A stretch of DNA of 64,000 nucleotides. Source: Bacteroidales bacterium (GTDB taxonomy: Bacteria; Bacteroidota; Bacteroidia; Bacteroidales; UBA3824). A program made the translations under genes and the position numbers. Of the stretch, positions 47,459-55,097 are shown piece by piece; positions within the stretch are counted from its first letter, which is position 1, and each line of letters opens with the position of its first letter. The notes below the pieces were generated by a model. It saw nothing but the letters and a program-made list of their open reading frames with translations. It ran no database searches and had not been told where the DNA came from. The stretch lies in assembly GCA_017412115.1 (NCBI GenBank), contig JAFPYR010000122.1:1-64000 (forward strand). The letters are read 5' to 3'.

Positions 47459-47612
47459 TGCAGGTCTTCTGACTTACTTCGTTTAACGTTACGCCTTCCC
47501 GAAAAAACTTTCAGTGGCAAAAAGAATGTAACGCCTTATAAAAAAGTTAACAGCAGCGGGACTGTTCAGGTTTTTCACCTGATTCCCTTTTAATTCCGAA
47601 GACCCTGAACGG
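47459..47612 (-). ncRNA. Cobalamin riboswitch
   Basis: On the minus strand the conserved elements occur in order: TTAAAAGGGAA, then GGTGaaaaACC-type hairpin, CAGTCCCGC, the GCCACTG box, GGGAAGGCG and the B12 box AGTCAGAAGACCTGC. Position and order match the B12-element family. It lies 81 bases before the btuB-like start and should repress btuB/btuG when B12 is plentiful. Confidence 0.93.
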
Positions 47613-47636
47613 GTAGCGGAAACAAAACACCGAAGG

Positions 47637-47644
47637 CAAAGGTA
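47637..47644 (-). promoter_or_regulatory. -7 box ahead of the cobalamin riboswitch
   Basis: TACCTTTG on the minus strand, about 25 bases before the first riboswitch element. Confidence 0.6.
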
Positions 47645-47724
47645 AATGTTTTTTTTCAGCCCGTTTTTTTGGAAATTGTTATTTTTATATTAACAATAAA
47701 TACAACAATCGCAAAAAACAAAAA

Positions 47725-49368
47725 TCAGTAATCTACGACCTCGAAAACGGCTTGCCCCGATGAACAATCAGGTGAGAGAATTTTCAAAATCGTACAAAGT
47801 GTAGGCGTAATGTCCGCTGTACTGATTTTTCTACTAACCGACAACTTGTTGATGCCCCGACCGTAAAAAATTAATGGTACATGAGTATCATGATTATATG
47901 GAGAGTTCTGTGCTGAAAGCGAAAAATCAGAAGTATTTTCTCCAATTTCATACCAGCCCGGCTCAAGGTTTATAATTATATCTCCCGAGCGTTTTCGGTT
48001 GAAAGAATTTACGGCTTGTTTCCATATTCCAGTCAATGAATGATTTTCGAGCAAAGCCGAAGCCGGCACTGCATCAGAAATGCCCTCTATTTCCAACAAA
48101 AACTGCGATGCCATATCTTGAACCTCTTTCAAAGAGAGTTTATGTCTTTCAATGGCAAGACGGTTAAGATAAACCTGACGGTTGAAATATTTATCGACCC
48201 ATTTTTCATCACCGTACAATGCCCTGAGATAAGCGTTAAGAAGGGTCATATAATGTTTTACGTCGATTTTTTTGCCGCTCATGCCCATATCTTGTAAGAA
48301 AAGTGGCGTATCGGAACTGCCTCTATCAGAGGTCAAAAAAACAATGTAATTGCCGCGACCTAATCTTTGGTCAAGACGTGTTAAAATCGTAGCAATATCA
48401 CTATCAAGCCTTAAATAAATATCCTCTAACTCCACAGAACGAATTCCGAAAACATCACTCGCATAACCCGCCGCAGAAAAATTTATCACCACCAAATCCG
48501 TAAAATTATCTTTGCCGATGTCCTCGTTTTCGATTAAATTTAGCACAAAATCTTTAACATATTCGTTTGCGTAGGGCGTATAACGCAATATTTTATAATC
48601 CCCGGCAGTATTCATTTGTTTCAAATTGTAGGGAAAAGTACTTTTGCCGGCAATACCGTTTTCGTAAAAACTATTATCGGGAAGCGATGCCTTGTATTCG
48701 CTCATATTTTTTAATGTAAACCAACCGCGTTCCAAATATTGCGAAGGAAAATTTACGCTGTTAAAAGTTTTCACCCATTCGGGTAATTCGTTTTTATAAT
48801 AAGAACTTGTTATAAAACCGCCCGTTTTTTCATCAACCCAATAAGCGCAATCACCGAGTTTTCCCACCGGAATTACCGCTCCGTAATTATTATAAGAAAC
48901 GCTGAAAACTTTACTCTGCTTAAAATTAGAGAGTTTCATCTCGTCGCCTAATGTTGTGCCCAAAAGCGATAATGGTGAAACTTGTCCCGTCTCAGATTCC
49001 GAGCCGACAGCTCTGTATCTCGTATCCTGAATACAAGGAACATATTTTTTGGATACTCTGTCGTACCAAGTATCGGCTATAATACCGTGATTGACGGGAT
49101 TTGCGCCCGTAAAAATAGTTGCATAACCCGGTGCTGGTTCGGTTATCATGTATTCATAATAAGCGTTGTTGCAAACTGCGCCCTTTGTTAAAAGCCTTAA
49201 AAAACCGTTTTCGCTCATGGTTGAGCTGTATCTTGCAATAGCATCATAACGCATTTGCTGAACCACGATACCAACAATCAGCGGTAATGACGAATTAGAA
49301 TTATTTTGTGCAAAGCCCTGAAAAACAAAGCCGCACAACAAAAAAAATATAAACTGAATTTTTCTCAT
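47725..49368 (-). CDS. PafA-family alkaline phosphatase homologue, probably catalytically inactive
   Basis: 547 aa with a signal peptide (ending QGFAQ), the same length as PafA (546 aa) and alignable end to end. Most PafA active-site residues are replaced: Asp38 by Gln37 (VVQQMR), nucleophile Thr79 by Pro78 (TEPAPGY), Asn100 by Asp99, Lys162/Arg164 by Asn160/Tyr162, Asp305 by Gly301, His309 by Asp305 and His353 by Arg349. Only Asp348 and the His in NHDTHVPL remain. The fold seems intact and the frame is full length, so this looks like a selected pseudoenzyme, not decay. It overlaps the GT2 gene by 4 bases. The alignment is from memory of PafA. Confidence 0.85.
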   Translation of the reverse strand: MRKIQFIFFLLCGFVFQGFAQNNSNSSLPLIVGIVVQQMRYDAIARYSSTMSENGFLRLLTKGAVCNNAYYEYMITEPAPGYATIFTGANPVNHGIIADTWYDRVSKKYVPCIQDTRYRAVGSESETGQVSPLSLLGTTLGDEMKLSNFKQSKVFSVSYNNYGAVIPVGKLGDCAYWVDEKTGGFITSSYYKNELPEWVKTFNSVNFPSQYLERGWFTLKNMSEYKASLPDNSFYENGIAGKSTFPYNLKQMNTAGDYKILRYTPYANEYVKDFVLNLIENEDIGKDNFTDLVVINFSAAGYASDVFGIRSVELEDIYLRLDSDIATILTRLDQRLGRGNYIVFLTSDRGSSDTPLFLQDMGMSGKKIDVKHYMTLLNAYLRALYGDEKWVDKYFNRQVYLNRLAIERHKLSLKEVQDMASQFLLEIEGISDAVPASALLENHSLTGIWKQAVNSFNRKRSGDIIINLEPGWYEIGENTSDFSLSAQNSPYNHDTHVPLIFYGRGINKLSVSRKISTADITPTLCTILKILSPDCSSGQAVFEVVDY

Positions 49369-50726
49369 TTTGAAATCCTTAATTTTAATTCTCTTGTTCT
49401 CAAACTATCTTTTAAAGTATTGTTTTTGACCATAGCCTCCAAGGAAAGTCCCGCATCGGAATTTCCGCTCCAACGTCTGCAAAGATACAAAACGTCAAAG
49501 ATTCTTTCCAATTTATATTGCCTTGACAATCTTAAACACAGATCATAATCCTCACCGTAACTTAAATTTTCAAAAGGATTTTTCCTGATTATAGGCGTAA
49601 AATAACATCTCGGCGCCCCAAAACCATTAACTCTCAACGCGTTATTAACACCGTTTTCTTTTGTATATTCTCTGTGGTCGATAATAATATCGTTTAGAGG
49701 TCTCATCTGAAAATCCGTCAAACGGTAACTTCCGATTACAACGCCGCATTTTTCCTTCAAGAAAACATCAACGATTTTTTGCAAAACCTCATCGCTTGAA
49801 TAAACATCGTCGCTGTCGAGTTGAACGGCAAAAGCACCGCAATAAGGCGAATTGATTGCTTTGTTCCAACAACCTCCGATTCCAAGGTCAGTTTCTTGAG
49901 GAATAATATGGACTAAAGCCGGATTCTTGATTGAACGGATTTTTTCCGTTGTCTTAAACTCCGAATGATTATCCACGACGATAACATTGAAAGGGAAATT
50001 CGTTTTTTGATTCAACGCCGAATTAATTGCCGTTAATATCGTATCAGGACGGTTTTTAACGGGAATTATTATACTTGCAAGTGTTTTGAAAGTTTTTACA
50101 AGTAAATCAAAGTTTTCTATTTCGGTATTAACGGGTGAAATTTTAGCGTTAATAGCCTCAAGATATTGCGTAAAAACTTTTTCCGCTTCTATTTGATAAT
50201 CACGGTTTTTGGGGTCGCAATACGCAAAATGTGCTGTCTCGAAATCCTCTGAAGAATTTCCGCTATTATATAAAGTGTAAAAACTTTCGGTTTTAAGAAT
50301 TTTTCCAAGTCTTGAGATTTTTAATCTGAAATCATACAGACCGGCATGAAAAAGTTTTTCGTTTTGGTCTTTGACAGCTTGTTTGGCTTTAAGATTATCA
50401 ACGATAATACATTTTCCAAAATCGAAATCGTCCCTTAATGAACCCTCCAAATAATCGCACAAAGGCACTTTTTTATTAATATTATCATAATATTCGCTAT
50501 AAAGCATAGAAAAATCTCCGCTTAAAGAGATAATTTCAGACAAAATTTCCTCTTTTAAAGTGATATTTTCAAAAATTAGAAGAGAAAAATCCTTGTCCGC
50601 AGCCTCAAAAAAAGCAAAAATATCCTCTGATGAAGAAAAATTAACTTTTTTTGGAAGAAAATTAGCATATAAGTCTATATCGCAACTCTCTGATATTGCA
50701 ACATTTAAATTGTTTAAAACGTCCAT
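49365..50726 (-). CDS. Family 2 glycosyltransferase
   Basis: 453 aa. An N-terminal region (1-210) without recognised motifs precedes a GT-A domain: ASIIIPVKNRPDTILTAINSALNQ, VIVVDNHS, AVQLDSDDVYSSDE (DxD-type metal site) and SYGEDYDLCLRLS (catalytic ED). No membrane segment. It transfers an unknown sugar from a nucleotide donor. The 4-base overlap with the PafA-like gene downstream indicates coupled translation. Confidence 0.87.
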   Translation of the reverse strand: MDVLNNLNVAISESCDIDLYANFLPKKVNFSSSEDIFAFFEAADKDFSLLIFENITLKEEILSEIISLSGDFSMLYSEYYDNINKKVPLCDYLEGSLRDDFDFGKCIIVDNLKAKQAVKDQNEKLFHAGLYDFRLKISRLGKILKTESFYTLYNSGNSSEDFETAHFAYCDPKNRDYQIEAEKVFTQYLEAINAKISPVNTEIENFDLLVKTFKTLASIIIPVKNRPDTILTAINSALNQKTNFPFNVIVVDNHSEFKTTEKIRSIKNPALVHIIPQETDLGIGGCWNKAINSPYCGAFAVQLDSDDVYSSDEVLQKIVDVFLKEKCGVVIGSYRLTDFQMRPLNDIIIDHREYTKENGVNNALRVNGFGAPRCYFTPIIRKNPFENLSYGEDYDLCLRLSRQYKLERIFDVLYLCRRWSGNSDAGLSLEAMVKNNTLKDSLRTRELKLRISK

Positions 50727-50860
50727 CGCTTATTTTTTTTGAAAAATTAATGTAAAAATATTGATAAAAAATTTGGTAGAAGCATAATTTTTGTATAATT
50801 TAACGCAGAATTAATAAGAGGTCTTTTAGACATTTAATACAATTAACAAAAGGAAAACGT

Positions 50861-51097
50861 ATGGCTAATATAACTATTCCACCAAAATCGCGTATTGAAT
50901 GGGCTAAACTTATAAGCGGTGAGATTGATTATAAGTTTAAGAATTACGTGTTACAGATACGTATATACCAAATGCGCAAAGACATCAGCATGGGTAAACT
51001 CACACTAAATGCGGCAGTAGACCAACTATATGAGTTGTGTCAAAAGTATTCATTAGCAGTTCAAGTAGACTGTAAGGCAATTTTTGTAAAATGGTAA
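50861..51097 (+). CDS. Small protein of unknown function
   Basis: 78 aa from ATG 50861, with a weak purine-rich stretch AAAAGGA upstream. Helical with alternating basic and hydrophobic residues (LQIRIYQMRKDISMGKL); no signal peptide. It precedes the DUF6976-like gene by 19 bases on the same strand, so the two form an operon. Family not recognised. Confidence 0.65.
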   Translation: MANITIPPKSRIEWAKLISGEIDYKFKNYVLQIRIYQMRKDISMGKLTLNAAVDQLYELCQKYSLAVQVDCKAIFVKW

Positions 51098-51116
51098 CAC
51101 TAAAAATCTGATAATT

Positions 51117-52112
51117 ATGGAAAGTAAATTATATACAAAACAGCAAGTCATAGATTTCATTAACGCCGGAAATGTCATGCTACTCTCCGGTAGTGAAAAT
51201 GCACTTAAAGATTTACCCAAAGGTAAATGGATTGCCGGAACAACGCCGTATTGCATGGATAATATCGGCAAATGCGAGGAAGAGATGATTTTTGTTGATG
51301 ATTTCACTCAAATTGCAAAACAATCTAAAATAGAAGTTTACGACAAAGATACAATTAAGAATATCGCTATAAACGGTTATAAAAACGGTGTTGTATTTCT
51401 TGTTCTGCCAATAGAAACTGACGTTTACTATACGTTTTCGGACAATTCTTTGAGTTACGAAGGCATTTTTGACAATCCCGTAGTAGGTTACGTTGCATGT
51501 ATGAAGATGGAGGATTACGGAAAAGTAAAATCCAAAACAGCGTGCGGTATCAATGGAAAACTCACTGAAGACAAAGCAGTTGCGCTTTATATAGAACTTC
51601 CTAATAATTTGGCTGCCCGTGCCGAAATTATCAACCTCGACACAATAGATTACGATACTTCCGTTATTGTATTCCCCAAGACGGGATTTTTACAATCGGA
51701 TTGTACAATAGACGGCAAGCCGGGCAATATTGCTCAATACTTGGAAAATGTAATTAAACCCAAAATCGGCAAATATTCACAACTTATAACAAGTCAGAAC
51801 GGTGCACTTATCAACCGCGATATCAAAGTTGTAGACGTTAATAAAGGTGAAGTATCATTTTTCTCATCTACATATGCGGGCGATGAGTACAGAATGGTAA
51901 AAAACGGTGCTGATTATTTGAAAATGTTCAACGAAACATTAGCTGATAAACGCACTGAAGTTGCAGCTTGTTTCTCATGTGTGTCATACTTTTTCGGAGG
52001 TGATTTCATCGGAAAACACGTGACCAAAAACGGTATTTACGCATTCGGTGAAATTGCATATCAATTGCTCAACAAAACAATCGTTACGTTGGAAATTGAT
52101 AATGTAGGCTAA
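51117..52112 (+). CDS. DUF6976-like cytoplasmic protein (FIST-like character)
   Basis: 331 aa, no signal peptide. The pattern fits DUF6976: VIDFINAGNVMLLSGSENALKDLPKGKWIAGTTPY at the N-terminus, NPVVGYVACMKMEDYG, ELPNNLAARAEIINLDT, FFSSTYAGDEYRMV, FSCVSYFFGGDFIGKH and a final YAFGEIAYQLLNKTIV. Function is not established. It may be a FIST-like sensory domain protein, but this is inference. It follows the 78-aa gene and is closed by a terminator. Confidence 0.7.
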   Translation: MESKLYTKQQVIDFINAGNVMLLSGSENALKDLPKGKWIAGTTPYCMDNIGKCEEEMIFVDDFTQIAKQSKIEVYDKDTIKNIAINGYKNGVVFLVLPIETDVYYTFSDNSLSYEGIFDNPVVGYVACMKMEDYGKVKSKTACGINGKLTEDKAVALYIELPNNLAARAEIINLDTIDYDTSVIVFPKTGFLQSDCTIDGKPGNIAQYLENVIKPKIGKYSQLITSQNGALINRDIKVVDVNKGEVSFFSSTYAGDEYRMVKNGADYLKMFNETLADKRTEVAACFSCVSYFFGGDFIGKHVTKNGIYAFGEIAYQLLNKTIVTLEIDNVG

Positions 52113-52150
52113 AAGATTTCATTCTCTCTTTTATTCATATTCGTTATGTC

Positions 52151-52192
52151 AGACTGCTAAAAAAATTAAAAAAATTTTAGCAGTCTTTTTTT
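52151..52192 (+). terminator. Terminator after the DUF6976-like gene
   Basis: A perfect 12-bp stem AGACTGCTAAAA/TTTTAGCAGTCT followed by T7. Confidence 0.85.
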
Positions 52193-52229
52193 GTACAATA
52201 ACGAATTTTTTAAAAAAAACCAAAACAAA

Positions 52230-53273
52230 TTACAATTCTTCGATTTCAGTATCTGCGCCCTCTACGGTAGAGCCTCTCACTAAAAGTTTTGTGGGAACGA
52301 TAACGGTTTCAAAAGGTTGAAAAATTTGAGTTTCAATACGTTTTAAAAGCAGTTCCGTAGCTTTTGAACCGATTAACGAGCCATTTTGATCCACCGTCGT
52401 AAGCTGAGGAGTTGTTACCTGCGAAATCAAACCGTTAGTAAAACCGGCAACGGCTGTCTGTTGAGGCACTTTGATACCGTTTTTCGTTAAGGTCGTAATA
52501 GCACCGATAGCAGTCATATCGTTTACGGCGAAAATAGCGTCAGGAATTTCTCCCGATTTACAAAAATCGTTCACTATTTTCACGGCTTGAGAAAACTTAT
52601 CGCATTTATAAATCATATCCTCGCCTAAAAACAATTTATGACGCTTCAGAGCATCAATATAGCCGCGTTTTCTGTCAGCTCCTATTCTTACGTTGTCAGG
52701 ACCGGCAAAATGTATGATTTTTTTTCTGCCCGTCGAAATTAAATGTTCAACAGCAGAAAAAGCAGCTGCATAATCATCAATTATACATCTGTCGCAAAGT
52801 GTAGCATGAGGCGGACGGTCAAAAAACACAATCGGAATCTGACGGTTCATCACGTTGAAAAGATGATCGTAATTATAAGTTTCTTTTGTAATAGAAATCA
52901 AAATACCATCAACACGGAGCGAAACAAGCGTTTTGATATTGCTCACCTCACGCTCGTAACTCTCGTTTGACTGACAAATCATAACGTTATAACCCGCCTT
53001 AGCAGCTCTTTCCTCAATACCGCTTATCACAGCCGAGAAAAAATGGTGTTTTATTTGCGGAATGATAACGCCGATAATATTACTTTTGCCGCTATGCAAT
53101 CCGAGTGCAAGAGTATTAGGTTGATAGTCAAGGCTTTCTGCTGTTTTTCTAACAATTTCTTTAGTTTCAGGACTAATATCCGGGTGATCTTTCAACGCAC
53201 GAGAAACAGTAGAAGGCGACAAACCTAAAATCTTCGCTATATCTTTTATCGTAGCTTGTCTTTTAATTTTCAT
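52230..53273 (-). CDS. LacI-family transcriptional regulator
   Basis: 347 aa. N-terminal HTH (ATIKDIAKILGLSPSTVSRALK), hinge (YQPNTLALGL) and a periplasmic-binding-protein-like effector domain (GVIIPQIKHHFFSAVISGIEE; FAVNDMTAIGAI). Target genes are not evident: no sugar gene is adjacent, and neighbours are a DUF6976-like gene and a LuxE-like gene. It could act on the GH97 genes or on its own promoter. Confidence 0.92.
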   Translation of the reverse strand: MKIKRQATIKDIAKILGLSPSTVSRALKDHPDISPETKEIVRKTAESLDYQPNTLALGLHSGKSNIIGVIIPQIKHHFFSAVISGIEERAAKAGYNVMICQSNESYEREVSNIKTLVSLRVDGILISITKETYNYDHLFNVMNRQIPIVFFDRPPHATLCDRCIIDDYAAAFSAVEHLISTGRKKIIHFAGPDNVRIGADRKRGYIDALKRHKLFLGEDMIYKCDKFSQAVKIVNDFCKSGEIPDAIFAVNDMTAIGAITTLTKNGIKVPQQTAVAGFTNGLISQVTTPQLTTVDQNGSLIGSKATELLLKRIETQIFQPFETVIVPTKLLVRGSTVEGADTEIEEL

Positions 53274-53338
53274 AATATTTAAAAATAAAAGTGCCTAAAA
53301 TTAGAAAAAATACAGCAAATTTTCAAAAAAACTCTATA

Positions 53339-54322
53339 TTATTTTTCATACATTAAATTGCAACCTCTCGTATCGGAATTATCAAAACGGCCTGAAACTT
53401 TGAACGTTCCGTCAGGAAATTTTATTCCTAAATCTTTCGTCTGAATAAAACTGCAAGAATAAAGATTTGCCAAGTCAATAACATTGATTCCGCCCGTAAC
53501 TCCGTCCTTAACATATTCAAACGGGTCCAAGGCGTCACGAATTAAAATTTTCATCGTTTTTGACTCTTTGTAAATACCGTTAGCGGAAGAATAAGCCTGC
53601 GACAAAAGTTCGGTCATACCGTATTCTGAATGTATAGTTTCAACGCCGAGTCTTGAGCATAAAATTTCATGGACTTCCTCACGCGTAATCTCTTTGCGGC
53701 GGCCTTTCATACCACCGGTTTCCATTACAATAAGATTTTTTCCGTAATTTTTTTGAAATTTTTCGGCATAATCCAAAAGCGCAAACGTTACACCTATCAA
53801 AATTATTTTTTTCCCTTTTTTCAACAAATAATCAATTTTCTTTTCAAGGGACAAAAAATCATAAAGATAAAAACCATCGTTACCGTTACCGGAGAGTTCC
53901 ATAAGTTGCTCTACCATTGTAACAAGCGACGAGCCTTTCCTCTCTAAATACGCCGGCAACAATGCCAAAAAATGATATTGCCTTACATCACCGTAAAACT
54001 CCTCAAAACCTTGAATAAGAGAACGATAATAAATTTCAGATTTTTTAACGTAATGATGCGAAGCCTCTTTGCCAGTCGTGCCGGAAGACAGAAAAACCTC
54101 CTCAGGCAAAAAATCCGTTGTTTTAACCTCAAAAAGTTTAAAAAACTCAGCCGGCATAAACGGAATTTGCCTAACATCATTGATTTTTTCGTCGTATTTT
54201 TTCAAAAGTTTCAAATATTTTGCGTAGACGGGATTATTAACCCGTTGAAAATCATATATTTCGAGAGCAGTAGAAAAAAAATCACCGCCCGAAAAAATTT
54301 TTTCTTCCAATTTGTTATCCAT
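53339..54322 (-). CDS. LuxE-like acyl-protein synthetase (adenylate-forming enzyme)
   Basis: 327 aa. The adenylation loop SSGTTGKEASHH (about 88-99), then METGGMKGRR and HSEYGMTELLSQAY, and a C-terminal TKDLGIKFPDGTFKVSGRFDNSD match the LuxE/PaaK-related superfamily. It presumably activates an acyl group as AMP ester for transfer to a protein thiol. No luxCD genes are present; many Bacteroidetes have a lone copy. Divergent from hsp20, sharing the palindrome-bearing spacer. Confidence 0.8.
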   Translation of the reverse strand: MDNKLEEKIFSGGDFFSTALEIYDFQRVNNPVYAKYLKLLKKYDEKINDVRQIPFMPAEFFKLFEVKTTDFLPEEVFLSSGTTGKEASHHYVKKSEIYYRSLIQGFEEFYGDVRQYHFLALLPAYLERKGSSLVTMVEQLMELSGNGNDGFYLYDFLSLEKKIDYLLKKGKKIILIGVTFALLDYAEKFQKNYGKNLIVMETGGMKGRRKEITREEVHEILCSRLGVETIHSEYGMTELLSQAYSSANGIYKESKTMKILIRDALDPFEYVKDGVTGGINVIDLANLYSCSFIQTKDLGIKFPDGTFKVSGRFDNSDTRGCNLMYEK

Positions 54323-54380
54323 GCCAAACTTTTCGCTTGTATTATTAATACCAACCTATATTTTTTTAATTATTTCGGGG

Positions 54381-54397
54381 CAAAATTACCAAAAATA
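54381..54397 (-). promoter_or_regulatory. -7 box(es) for the LuxE-like gene
   Basis: Two overlapping candidates on the minus strand: TAATTTTG (54388..54381) and TATTTTTG (54397..54390). The latter has TTTG at 54423..54420, a 22-base gap, placed inside the first palindrome. Confidence 0.4.
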
Positions 54398-54399
54398 AA

Positions 54400-54462
54400 T
54401 GACAAAATTTCCGTTTTGACAAATTGTCAGTGAAAATTTGTCGGTTTTATGACAAATTGTCA
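54400..54462. promoter_or_regulatory. Operator array: two copies of TGACAAATTGTCA
   Basis: The perfect 13-base palindrome TGACAAATTGTCA occurs at 54417-54429 and 54450-54462, centre to centre 33 bases. A half-site TGACAAA (54400) precedes and AATTTGTC (54435) lies between. It sits in the spacer shared by the LuxE-like gene and hsp20. It is not CIRCE. The binding protein is unknown. Confidence 0.65.
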
Positions 54463-54582
54463 GCAAAAATAACATTTTTCGGCATTGGCACTCAAATTGA
54501 ATATTCCTCAAGTGTAAAACAAAAAACAAAAACAATAAACAAAGAAAAAAATAAAAAAATGAATAATATAAACTTTTTAAAC

Positions 54583-54589
54583 AAGGAGG
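54583..54589 (+). promoter_or_regulatory. Strong Shine-Dalgarno of hsp20
   Basis: AAGGAGG lies 5 bases before ATG 54595. Perfect SD sites are rare in Bacteroidetes, and this one decides the start over the in-frame ATG at 54559. Confidence 0.7.
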
Positions 54590-54594
54590 CTATT

Positions 54595-55032
54595 ATGTTA
54601 CAGAGATTTTTCAACAATGATGACATTGACTGGTTTGGTAACAATCTGTTTCAGATTGACAACAACAAAATGAACGGTGTTCCCCCGGTAAACATCAGCG
54701 AAAAAAACGACGGTTTCATTATCGAAATGGCCGCTCCGGGTTATAAAAAAGAGGATTTTGCCGTTAATGTAGACAAAAATCTTTTGACGATTTCCGTCAA
54801 CAAGAAAAAAGAAAACACTTACACGGAAAACAACAACGGCAACAACAAAGAGAAAAACGAGGCAAAAGTTTATCGTCGCGAGTATAGCTTCAGCAGTTTT
54901 TCAAGGTCGTTTACTTTACCGGAAGGCGTTGACGCTCTGAAAATCAGCGGTTCTTACACCGACGGTATCTTAAAACTCGAGATTCCTAAATGTGAGGTTC
55001 AGAACACCAAAAAAGCAATCGAAATAAGATAA
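54595..55032 (+). CDS. Hsp20 / alpha-crystallin small heat-shock protein
   Basis: 145 aa from ATG 54595 (behind AAGGAGG); an upstream in-frame ATG at 54559 would add 12 residues. Alpha-crystallin domain about 35-140, with PPVNISEKNDGF, AAPGYKKEDFAVNV, an Asn-rich insertion (NNNGNNKEKN), SRSFTLPEGV and GILKLEIPK. It is an ATP-independent holdase for unfolded proteins. Probably controlled through the TGACAAATTGTCA array 130 bases upstream. Confidence 0.93.
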   Translation: MLQRFFNNDDIDWFGNNLFQIDNNKMNGVPPVNISEKNDGFIIEMAAPGYKKEDFAVNVDKNLLTISVNKKKENTYTENNNGNNKEKNEAKVYRREYSFSSFSRSFTLPEGVDALKISGSYTDGILKLEIPKCEVQNTKKAIEIR

Positions 55033-55056
55033 GGGTTAATGTTATCAAAAAAAAGA

Positions 55057-55095
55057 GAAAAAGGGATTTCCCAAAATGGGAAGTCCCTTTTTTTA
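55057..55095 (+). terminator. Terminator after hsp20, possibly bidirectional
   Basis: AAAAGGGA-t-TTCCCA pairs with TGGGAA-g-TCCCTTTT, followed by T7 on the plus strand and preceded by A5, so it can also serve the minus tamL gene. Confidence 0.8.
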
Positions 55096-55097
55096 TG

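Noticed and set aside
54400-54462. CIRCE-type heat-shock operator upstream of hsp20
   Set aside because: The palindrome TGACAAATTGTCA does not match TTAGCACTC-N9-GAGTGCTAA.
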